A DNA stretch of 9,858 nt, taken from the NCBI GenBank assembly GCA_017302195.1, contig JAFLEG010000103.1:1-9858 (forward strand), read 5' to 3'. Every line of letters begins with the position of its first letter. Position 1 is the first letter of the stretch. A program made the position numbers and the translations under genes. The notes beneath the pieces are model-generated. The model searched no databases and had not been told where the DNA came from. It worked only from the letters and a program-made list of their open reading frames with translations. This stretch comes from Verrucomicrobiota bacterium. Its GTDB lineage: Bacteria > Verrucomicrobiota > Verrucomicrobiia > Limisphaerales > UBA9464. Positions 1-7,100 of the stretch are shown here, in pieces.

Positions 1-884
1 AGCGCGTCCGGGGAGGCGGTTCCGGTGAGCACGACCCGGAGGACGGTCTGGGCGGCGGACGGGGCGAGTTGCGCCAGAGCGGATGCCAGCGCGGCCCGTG
101 CCGCCGCTTCGTGGAGGAACTCGAAGGTCAGCGAACGCCAGGCAAGCGTGGCGACGGGGATTTTCTCCACCCGTGGGGCCTGACCCGGGCCGGGGATCTC
201 GACCCAGGCGACATGCCCGCTGTCGTCGTTGCCAAAGCGGTCCGGCTCGGGTGTCCCGGGCATGACCATCCGGCCGCCATCCGTGCCGTCGAGCCAGTTG
301 TGCCAGTGGCCCACGGCGAGGTAGTCGAGTCCGGCGCGCGAGGCGGCGTTGAGGGCGATCGGGAAATCGTTGGGCTGATGCCGGGACTCGATGGCCAGTG
401 CCCCGTGGGTGATGCCGATCCGGAGGGCATCGGCGGGCAGGCCGGCGGCGAGTTCGGCCAGCTTCAGGCTGGGATCGGTCGTGGACTGCTTCTGGTGAAG
501 CGGCGCGGCCAGCAGGCGGGCGTCGCCGGCCAGGGGAATCACGCCGGCCTCGCGGAGCACGTGGACGTGGGCCGGGGCGTTGAGGAAGGCCCGGCGCTGC
601 CAGACGGAGTCCGGACCGGTGTGCGGATCGTGGTTCCCCGGGAGGATGAAGATGGGAAGAGCCGGGTGCGCCTGGAAGAGATCGAGCGTCTCGCGGACGA
701 GTGCATCGTCCACCTGATTGTCCTCAAAGAGATCCCCGGCAATCAGGAAGGCGTCGGCCTGCCGGTCGGTGGCGCGGGCCAGCGTTTTCCGGAGCGTGGT
801 GAGCCGGGCCTGGCGCAGCGTGCCGGCCTGGGCGCCGAACTGGGAAAAGCGCGCGCCGAGCTGCCAGTCCGCGGAGTGGAGGAA
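1..884 (-). CDS. SbcD-like metallophosphoesterase (DNA repair exonuclease family), 3' end outside window, start codon unclear
   Basis: The minus-strand frame, open from 884 to the window edge, encodes a calcineurin-type metallophosphoesterase of the SbcD/YhaO (COG0420) type. Members of this family are metal-dependent nucleases, usually acting with an SbcC/Rad50-like ATPase; no such partner is visible here. The motifs appear in family order: HSADWQLG near the N-terminus (metal motif I, with Gln where classical SbcD has His), AGDLFEDN (motif II), LPGNHDPHTG (GNHD motif), GITHGA (metal His) and VGHWHNW (GHxH). About 294 codons are present and the C-terminus is cut by the window. The start is a problem: motif I begins only three codons after an in-frame TGA at 887-885, and no in-frame ATG, GTG or TTG precedes it. 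The nearby ATG at 888-886 is in another frame. A gene caller would probably begin at GTG 713-711 and lose motifs I and II. The SDR gene ends 28 bases upstream of 884, so the two are probably co-transcribed. Family is confident; the exact 5' end is not. Confidence 0.85.
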
Positions 885-912
885 TCATGCAGGGTTGGGT
901 GCGGACCAGAGC

Positions 913-1695
913 CTACCACGCATGGGCGGAACTGGCGGCGCGATCCAGGTGGGTGTAGCCGCCGTCCACGAAGAGGAACTGGCCGGTGATGTGGCCGGCG
1001 CGGGGCGAGGCCAGCCAGAGGATGGCGGAGGCCATCTCATCCGCCGTGGTAAGGCGGCGTCCCAGGGGGACCAGGGACTCGACGCGGGACCGGGCCAGCA
1101 CCGGATCCGGCTGGGAAGCAAACCAGCGCCGGTACTGGTCGGTGTCGCACTCGGCCGGGATGACGCAGTTCACCCGGACACCTTCCGGCGCCAAAGCCAG
1201 GGCCCACTCGCGGGTCAGGCCTTCGATGGCGCCCTTGGAGGCGGCGTAGCCGGAGGTGCGGCCTTGTCCGGTGGTCGCCACCTTGGAGCTGAGATTCACG
1301 ATGGCGCCATGGGCTGCCACCAGGTGCGGGCGCGCCCCATGGGTGAGGGCGAAGGCGGGCAGCAGATTGCGCCGCAGGGAGGCCAGGAATTCGGCCGGCG
1401 GGGCGGTGAGGGGCACGCTGTCGTTGACGCCGGCGTTGTTGACCAGCACGTCGAGGCGCCCCAGGGACTTCACCGTGGTGGCAATGGCGTGGGCGCAGAC
1501 AGCGTCGTCGGAAAGGTCCCCCTCGATGAAGCAGCCGTCCGGGATTTCTGCGAGCAGCGCCCGTCCCGCCTCGTCATCGCGATCCGCCCAGGCCACCCGC
1601 ATGCCTTCGGCCGCCGCCATGCGCACCGTCGCCGCCCCGATGCCGCGGGCGCCGCCGCTGACCAGAAGCACCCTGTCCTTCAGTCCGAGATCCAT
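913..1695 (-). CDS. SDR-family NAD(P)-dependent dehydrogenase, probable L-fucose dehydrogenase type
   Basis: This 260-residue protein is a complete classical short-chain dehydrogenase/reductase, a cytoplasmic Rossmann-fold enzyme. Visible motifs are the dinucleotide-binding GGARGIG (residues 14-20), Asp38 at the end of beta-2 (suggesting NAD+ preference), NNAG (86-89), Asn110, Ser137, and the catalytic YAASK with Tyr150 and Lys154. Length and spacing are normal, with Ser 13 residues before Tyr. The start MDLGLKDRV, the segments SSKVATTGQG, TREWA and VIPAE, and the C-terminal GQFLFVDGGYTHLDRA closely resemble what I recall of bacterial L-fucose dehydrogenases (Burkholderia/Xanthomonas type), which oxidise L-fucose to the lactone. 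That substrate call is from memory of the family; related sugars such as D-arabinose or L-galactose are alternatives. ATG 1695 is the natural start because it gives the expected N-terminus. No Shine-Dalgarno sequence is evident. The metallophosphoesterase follows closely on the same strand, and the gene is divergent from the plus-strand hydrolase. No other fucose-pathway gene is visible. Confidence 0.9.
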   Translation of the reverse strand: MDLGLKDRVLLVSGGARGIGAATVRMAAAEGMRVAWADRDDEAGRALLAEIPDGCFIEGDLSDDAVCAHAIATTVKSLGRLDVLVNNAGVNDSVPLTAPPAEFLASLRRNLLPAFALTHGARPHLVAAHGAIVNLSSKVATTGQGRTSGYAASKGAIEGLTREWALALAPEGVRVNCVIPAECDTDQYRRWFASQPDPVLARSRVESLVPLGRRLTTADEMASAILWLASPRAGHITGQFLFVDGGYTHLDRAASSAHAW

Positions 1696-1777
1696 GATGT
1701 GCCGAAACCCAACGCCGGTTCCCGATGCACGGCAAGCCTTGGAGGGATGAGTTCACACGGAGATGCCTCACACCGGG

Positions 1778-1795
1778 GACACGAAGGACACAAAG
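1778..1795 (+). repeat. Two tandem copies of the 9-mer GACACRAAG
   Basis: GACACGAAG is followed directly by GACACAAAG, then GGA. Such short GGACACGAAG-type runs are, from memory, common in intergenic DNA of Verrucomicrobiota and Planctomycetota. Only two units are present here and no function can be assigned. Confidence 0.6.
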
Positions 1796-1830
1796 GAATC
1801 GGATCTCGCGAAGACGAGTCCCGCAACACC

Positions 1831-1916
1831 TTGGTAGGGTCGCGTTCCACCTCGACCCCATTCAATCCCGCGGCGCCTGTGGACGAACGGCGGGCATCGC
1901 GGGAAGCACCAACGCG
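1831..1916 (+). repeat. Intergenic direct repeat, copy 1
   Basis: This 86-base unit runs from TTGGTAGGGTCGCGTTCC to AGCACCAACGCG. It matches copy 2 (2002-2086) almost base for base at both ends, with mismatches and a one-base length difference in the middle. Inside it GGGTCG (1837-1842) and CGACCC (1853-1858) form a 6-bp inverted repeat around a 10-base loop, and copy 2 preserves this pairing. It looks like a non-coding, genome-dispersed intergenic element; the wider genome would be needed to confirm dispersal. Confidence 0.8.
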
Positions 1917-1930
1917 CAACGCCTCCCCCG

Positions 1931-1964
1931 TTCCCCGCCGCGACTCCACATGCGCATCGGGGAA
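1931..1964. repeat. Inverted repeat TTCCCCG/CGGGGAA
   Basis: A perfect 7-bp inverted repeat pairs 1931-1937 with 1958-1964 across a 20-base spacer, between the two direct-repeat copies. It could be a weak hairpin or an operator-like site in the divergent promoter region. In this GC-rich DNA chance occurrence is also plausible. Confidence 0.35.
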
Positions 1965-1987
1965 AGTTGGGGTCGTGCGGAAGCCCG

Positions 1988-2012
1988 GACCCTACCAAAT
2001 GTTGGTAGGGTC
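1988..2012. repeat. Perfect 11-bp hairpin with 3-base loop at the left edge of repeat copy 2
   Basis: GACCCTACCAA (1988-1998) pairs with TTGGTAGGGTC (2002-2012) around the loop ATG. A further GGAA (1979-1982) can pair with TTCC (2016-2019) across an asymmetric internal loop. The right arm is the first eleven bases of repeat copy 2. The left arm is their inverse, so two repeat ends face each other. It has no T-tract and is unlikely to be a simple intrinsic terminator. Confidence 0.8.
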
Positions 2013-2086
2013 GCGTTCCCCCCCGACCCCATTTGAATCCTGGCGCCCATGGAGGAACGGCGGGCATCGCGGGAAGCACCAACGCG
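2002..2086 (+). repeat. Intergenic direct repeat, copy 2
   Basis: This 85-base unit is the second copy of 1831-1916, about 170 bases downstream. It begins TTGGTAGGGTCGCGTTCC and ends with an identical block of about 30 bases, ACGGCGGGCATCGCGGGAAG followed by CACCAACGCG. The GGGTCG/CGACCC pairing is retained (2008-2013 with 2024-2029). An upstream ATG of the hydrolase frame (2049) lies inside it, which argues against that ATG being the true start. Confidence 0.8.
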
Positions 2087-2088
2087 TC

Positions 2089-2131
2089 CGTCCCGGGCAC
2101 GTCGGAAAAAACGGGGTGCCATCCGGGGACG
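2089..2131 (+). repeat. Imperfect hairpin upstream of the hydrolase start
   Basis: CGTCCC (2089-2094) pairs with GGGACG (2126-2131). Inside it GGCAC (2096-2100) pairs with GTGCC (2116-2120), leaving a loop containing a run of six A. The structure ends 19 bases before ATG 2151, so it would lie in the leader mRNA if transcription starts further upstream. A regulatory role is only a possibility. Confidence 0.4.
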
Positions 2132-2150
2132 AAGTTGGCTTCATCACGCC

Positions 2151-4166
2151 ATGCGACTGGTCCTCGGAGGGTTGGTGTCTTGCCTGTGGTTGATGCGCCT
2201 GGTGGCCGACGGGCCGGCCGACAACCGGGCGGAGCAGGTCCGGCGCATCCCGCCGCCCGGCCTGGCCATTCCCGACGCGGATCGCGCGGCACTGAGCGAG
2301 GGGGTCCGGACGCTCGCCGCGGAGTTGGAATCCCTGCGGCCGGCCCTGACGAACCGGCCCGCCCTGCTGGGTGTCCTGCCGGATGTCGAAGCGCTGCACA
2401 AGGCGGTGGACTGGGCGCTGCGCCATGACGAGTTCTTCCGCACCAATGAGGTGGCGTCCGCACAGGCCCTGCTGGAGGCCGCCCGGGCGCGCGCCGCGGC
2501 GCTGCGCGAGGGGCGGACGCCCTGGCTGGAGACCCCGGGGCCGACCGTGCTCGGGTACCGTTCCCGGATTGACGATTCCGTGCAGCCGTACGGGCTGGTG
2601 ATTCCGGACACCTTCGCCCCGCGCAGTCCCCATGCCTTCCGCCTGGACGTCTGGTTCCACGGCCGCGGGGAGCAGTTGAGCGAGCTGGCCTTCTGCACCG
2701 ACCGGATGCGGAACCGCGGCGAGTTCACGCCGCCGAACGCCTTCGTGCTGCATCCCTACGGACGCTACTGCAACGGGTCGCGCTTCGCCGGGGAGACCGA
2801 TCTCTGGGAGGCGCTGGCGGACGCCCGCCGGCGGTTTCCGGTGGATGAGGACCGCCTGGTGGTGCGCGGCTTCTCCCTCGGAGGGGCGGCCTGCTGGCAC
2901 ACCGCGCTGCATCATGCCAGCGTCTGGGCGGCGGCGGCGCCGGGGGCCGGCTTCAGCGAGACGGCGGAGTTTCTCAAGGTGTTCCAGAATGAAACGCTGA
3001 AGCCCGCGCCCTGGGAACAGCAGCTCTGGCAACTGCATGATGCCACGGCCGTCGCGCTCAACGCCGGCATGGTGCCGCTGGTCGCCTACAGCGGGGCGGA
3101 CGACCGGCAGAAGCAGGCGGCGGATGCGATGGCGTCCGCGATGGCGTCCTGGGGACTGGAACTGACGCACCTCGTGGGTCCGAAGACCGGACACAGCTAC
3201 GAGCGCGGGGCCAGGGCGGAGATCAACCGCCGTGTGGACGCCATCGCGCTGCGCGGACGCGATCCGCTGCCCCGCCGGGTGCGCTTCCTCACGCCGACAC
3301 TCCGGTATCCGACCCAGGCGTGGGTGACCCTGGAGGCGCTGGGGCGTCACTGGGACCTGGCCTACACCGACGCTCTGCTGCAGCCGGAGGAACAGCGCGT
3401 GGATCTGGTGGTGACCAACGTGGAGGCACTGACCCTGCACCTGCCGCCGGGTCTCAGTCCCTTCGATCCGTCGCGGCCCGTCGGCATCCGGATCGGCGGC
3501 GTCACGCTCCGCGGCCCCACACCGGAGTCCGACCGCTCCTGGACCGCCCTGCTGCACCGAATGAACGGCGCCTGGGAGATCGGCTCACGCCCGTCCGGCG
3601 GTCTGCGCAAGCGCCACGGCCTGCAGGGTCCGGTGGACGACGCCTTCATGGATTCCTTCCTGTTTGTGCGACCGACCGGACCGCCCTTGAACGCGGCGGT
3701 GGGCGCCTGGGCGACGAATGAAATGGCCCATGCCATCGAACATTGGCGGCGGCAGTACCGGGGAGACGTCCGCGTGAAGGACGACACGGCGGTCACGGAC
3801 GCCGACCAGGCGGCGCACCACCTGGTGCTCTGGGGGGATCCGCAGAGCAATGCCCTGATCGGGCGTGTGGCCTCGCGGTTGGGCGTGCGCTGGGATGCCA
3901 CGGGTGTGCATACCCCGGAGGCCAACTACCCGGCGGATCGCTATGTCGCGGTGGAGGTGTATCCCAACCCGTTGAATCCCGAGCGCTATGTGGTCCTCAA
4001 CAGCGGCTTCACCTTCCGGGAGTATGACTATCTGAACAATGCCCGGCAGACGCCCAAGCTGCCCGACTGGGCGGTGCTGGACATCACCCAGCCGCCGACC
4101 TCGCGTGCGGCCGGACGCCTCGAGGCGGCAGGATTCTTCGGGGAGGACTGGCAATGGAAACGCTGA
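2151..4166 (+). CDS. Secreted alpha/beta-hydrolase, prolyl-oligopeptidase-family-like
   Basis: This 671-residue protein begins with a hydrophobic export signal (residues 1-18, MRLVLGGLVSCLWLMRLV), so it should act outside the cytoplasm. LVSC at 8-11 resembles a lipobox but sits too early to be convincing. A helical segment (about 30-130) precedes the alpha/beta-hydrolase core. The core shows the oxyanion-type WFHGRGE, the nucleophile elbow GFSLGG with Ser242, YSGADD supplying Asp317 or Asp318, and GHSY supplying His348, which together make a plausible triad. The C-terminal part holds VLWGDPQSNALI, VYPNPLNPERYVVLNSGF and a final LPDWAVLDI, a block I recall from planctomycete and verrucomicrobial proteins annotated as prolyl oligopeptidase family. 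The substrate is unknown; an esterase is as likely as a peptidase. ATG 2151 is chosen over in-frame ATG 2049 because the latter lies in repeat DNA and would bury the signal peptide. The stop overlaps the next gene by 13 bases. Confidence 0.87.
   Translation: MRLVLGGLVSCLWLMRLVADGPADNRAEQVRRIPPPGLAIPDADRAALSEGVRTLAAELESLRPALTNRPALLGVLPDVEALHKAVDWALRHDEFFRTNEVASAQALLEAARARAAALREGRTPWLETPGPTVLGYRSRIDDSVQPYGLVIPDTFAPRSPHAFRLDVWFHGRGEQLSELAFCTDRMRNRGEFTPPNAFVLHPYGRYCNGSRFAGETDLWEALADARRRFPVDEDRLVVRGFSLGGAACWHTALHHASVWAAAAPGAGFSETAEFLKVFQNETLKPAPWEQQLWQLHDATAVALNAGMVPLVAYSGADDRQKQAADAMASAMASWGLELTHLVGPKTGHSYERGARAEINRRVDAIALRGRDPLPRRVRFLTPTLRYPTQAWVTLEALGRHWDLAYTDALLQPEEQRVDLVVTNVEALTLHLPPGLSPFDPSRPVGIRIGGVTLRGPTPESDRSWTALLHRMNGAWEIGSRPSGGLRKRHGLQGPVDDAFMDSFLFVRPTGPPLNAAVGAWATNEMAHAIEHWRRQYRGDVRVKDDTAVTDADQAAHHLVLWGDPQSNALIGRVASRLGVRWDATGVHTPEANYPADRYVAVEVYPNPLNPERYVVLNSGFTFREYDYLNNARQTPKLPDWAVLDITQPPTSRAAGRLEAAGFFGEDWQWKR
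4140..4147 (+). promoter_or_regulatory. Strong Shine-Dalgarno site for the ceramidase-dehydrogenase fusion
   Basis: GGGGAGGA lies six bases upstream of ATG 4154, within the last codons of the hydrolase gene. It is the only strong Shine-Dalgarno sequence next to a gene start in the window. It fixes the start at 4154 and supports translation coupled to the hydrolase. Confidence 0.7.
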
Positions 4167-7100
4167 TCTCGGGCCGACTCCGCCTGGTCGCGGTGCTGTT
4201 GTCGGCGGTGCTGCTGGCGGGAATGTGCCGCGCCGCCGAAGACGTCCTGATTCCCGTGGGCGCCGCGCGGGTCGAGATTTCCCCCACCAATGCCGTCCGC
4301 CTCATGGGCTATGCGGCCCGGGCCCAGTCCCCGGCCCCCACCCAGATCCTTCAGCCCATTTACGCCCGCGCGCTGGCCATCGGAGCGGATCCCGAGGCCG
4401 CGCTGCTCATCACCCTCGACAACTGCATCCTGCCCGCCGCGGTGGCGGAGGACATCCGGACCCGACTGGCCACCGGGCTGCACCTGGCCCCGGAACGCAT
4501 CGCCCTGACGGTGACGCACACGCACAGCGCCCCCTGCCTCAGCGGCGCCGCGCCGAACATTTTCGCCGTGGACATCGCGCCGGCCGATCAGGAGGCCGTG
4601 GACGCCTACACGCGTTTCCTGGTGGGTCGTGTTCAGGAGGCGGCGGCCTCCGCGCTGAAGGACCGCCAGCCGGCGCGACTGGCCTGGGGACAGGGGGCGG
4701 CGCGGTTTGCCAAAAACCGACGCACGGCCGGCGGTCCGGTGGATCACGACCTGCCCCTGCTGCGGGCCACCTCACCGGAGGGGCGGCTGCGCGCGGTCCT
4801 GGTGAGCTACGCCTGTCACTGCACCACCCTCGGCGGCGAGGTGAATGCCACTCACGGCGACTGGGCGGGCACGGCCGCGCTGGCCCTCGAGCGGGAGGCA
4901 CCGGGGGTCGTGGCGCTGGTCGCGATCGGATGTGGCGCGGATTCCAATCCGGATCCCCGCGGCACCGTGGAACTCGTGGAGCGTCACGGCGCGGCCATCG
5001 CGGCTGAAGCCCGGCGCCTGCTCGCGCTGCCCTTGACGCCATTGACCGCCGCGCCTTCCTGCCGGTTGAAGATCATCCCGCTGCCCTTCCAGACGCACTT
5101 CACCCGCGCCCAATGGGAGCAGCGCGCCACCAACTCCGGGATCGTCGGCCACCACGCCCGCAAATGGCTGGCCCGGCTGGATGCCGGGACCCCGCTGCCG
5201 GAATCGCTGCCGTATCCGGTCCAGACCTGGGCCTTCGGCGATCAATTGGCCATGGTGTTCCTCGGCGGCGAGGTGGTGGTGGACTATTCGCTCCGCCTCA
5301 AGCGCGAGCTGGATCCCGACCGGGTCTGGATCAACGCCTACGCCAACGACGTGCCCTGCTACATCCCGTCCCGACGGATCCTGGGCGAGGGCGGATACGA
5401 GGCCGAGTCCTCGCTGTGGTATTATGACCGTCCGCAGCAGCTCTCCCCCGACATCGAGGATCAGATCCTCGGCACGGTGCGCGACCTGCTGCCGGCCGGC
5501 TACCGTCTCGATCCACGCGACGCGGAGCGTCCGCCCGCGCGCTCCCCGGAGAAATCCCGGGGCGCGTTCCGCGTGGCGCCCGGATTCCGCGTGGACCTGG
5601 CCGCGGCCGAGCCGCTGCTGGATTCCCCGGTGGCCATGGATTTCGCCACCGACGGTTCGGTGTGGGTTTGCGAGATGCGGGACTATCCGTCGGGCCTCGG
5701 CGGGGACGGCATTGCCGGCGGGCAGGTGAAACGGCTCCGGGATGACACGGCCGACGGACGTTTGGATCGCGCCGAGGTGATCGCCGGTGCGCTGCCATTT
5801 CCGACCGGACTGATGACGTGGCGCGATGGCGTGCTGGTGTGTGCGGCGCCCGATGTCTGGTGGATTCATCCCCGCCACCCGGGAGATCCCGAGTCCGCCG
5901 TGGGATGTCAGCCGGCCGCTGGATGGACGGCGGAACGGCTGCTGAGCGGGTTCGCCACCCACAATTTCCAGGCGCGGGTCAACGGACTGCGCTGGGGGCT
6001 CGATGGCTGGGTGCATGGGTCCGGCGGGATCTTCGGAGGGAAGGTCACCGTGATCCGGACCGGGCAGATCGTGGACTGCCAGAACCGCGACTTTCGCTTC
6101 CGTCCGGACACCGGGGAGTTCGAGGCGCTGGCGGGCGTGAGCCAGCAGGGGCGGGCGCGGGACGATTTCGACGAGTGGTTCGGCAACGACAACAGCACCC
6201 TGCTGTGGCACTTCCCGCTGCCCGACCGATACGCCCGACGCAATCCCCACGGTGCCGGTGCGGGCGCGCGGCAGGTGCTCCGGGGCGAGGGGGATGCTGC
6301 GCGACTGTTTCCCGCCAGCCGCACGCTGGAGCGCTTCAACGATCCCCACACCGCCAACCGTCTCACCAGCGCCTGCGGTCCGGAAATCTATCGGGACGTC
6401 CTCCTGGGGGAATCGCTGCATGGCAACGCCTTCATCTGCGAGCCGGTGCACAATCTGATCCGGCGCGCCGTGCTGGAGGCTGACGGTCCTACCTTCCGCG
6501 AACGGCGCGCTCCGGAAGAGGTCGCCGCGGAGTTCCTGGCCAGCACCGACTCGTGGTTTCGTCCGGTCGAGGTGCGCACGGGTCCGGATGGCGCCCTGTG
6601 GGTGGTGGATTTCCACCGCTTCGTGGTGGAGCACCCGCGCTGGATTCCGGAGGACCGCCTGCGCGAGCTGGATGTCCGGGCCGGCGAGGGCACGGGACGT
6701 CTCTGGCGGATCGTCTCCGTGGACGCCCCCACCCGGCCTTTGCGTGATCTGACACGTCTGAATCCCGACGACTGGGTCGCCCTGCTGGGGTCCACGAATG
6801 GGGTCGAGCGCGATCTGACCCACCGGCTGTTGCTCGAGCGCGCGGACACCATGCCCGGGCTGAAGGACCGTGTCCGGCAGGGGGTGCCCCGTGCGCAGAA
6901 TGCAGAGGGGCGCGCGCAGTTCCTCTCGGTGCTCGGCGGATGGAATGCCCTCGATGTCGGGATGCTGGCCCCGGCGTGGAGTGAGGCCCATCCGCGCCTG
7001 CGCCGGTTCGCCGTGCGCCTGGCGGAGACCCTGCCAGACCGTTCCATCGCCCCGGCCCCATTGCTGGCCCTGGCGGGGGATCCGGATCCGGGCGTGCGGT

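Larger units (their letters stand above)
1696..2150. other. Divergent intergenic region with repeats and hairpins
   Basis: These 455 bases separate the divergently transcribed SDR and hydrolase genes and must hold both promoters, although I see no convincing -35/-10 pair. The region contains a tandem 9-mer (1778-1795), two ~86-base direct repeats (1831-1916 and 2002-2086), and inverted repeats at 1931-1964, 1988-2012 and 2089-2131. Open frames crossing it on both strands have compositions dictated by the repeats, extend into antisense of real genes and show no recognisable domain. I treat the region as non-coding. Confidence 0.75.

Noticed and set aside
69..989. A 306-codon plus-strand frame over the left end.
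   Set aside because: Antisense to the metallophosphoesterase, whose GDLF, GNHD and GHWH motifs are unmistakable on the minus strand.
1778..1795. A possible CRISPR or longer tandem array begun by the GACACRAAG units.
   Set aside because: There are only two 9-base units without spacers, so it is neither a CRISPR nor a sizeable tandem repeat.
2049..2150. An upstream in-frame ATG that would extend the hydrolase by 34 residues.
   Set aside because: The extension is mostly encoded by intergenic repeat copy 2 and would place a highly charged stretch before the signal peptide. ATG 2151 gives a normal secreted N-terminus.
718..2193. A 491-codon plus-strand frame spanning the SDR gene and the spacer.
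   Set aside because: Antisense to an SDR with complete catalytic motifs. It continues through repeats and ends inside the hydrolase, so it is a GC-driven shadow.
1992..3557. A 521-codon minus-strand frame antisense to the hydrolase.
   Set aside because: Low-complexity Gly/Arg/Gln/His composition with no motif, and its 3' part is repeat DNA. The plus-strand frame has a signal peptide and a catalytic triad.
4217..4231. A possible lipoprotein signal (LLAGMC) in the fusion protein.
   Set aside because: The residue before Cys is Met, which does not fit the lipobox. A standard signal-peptidase site after CRA fits better.
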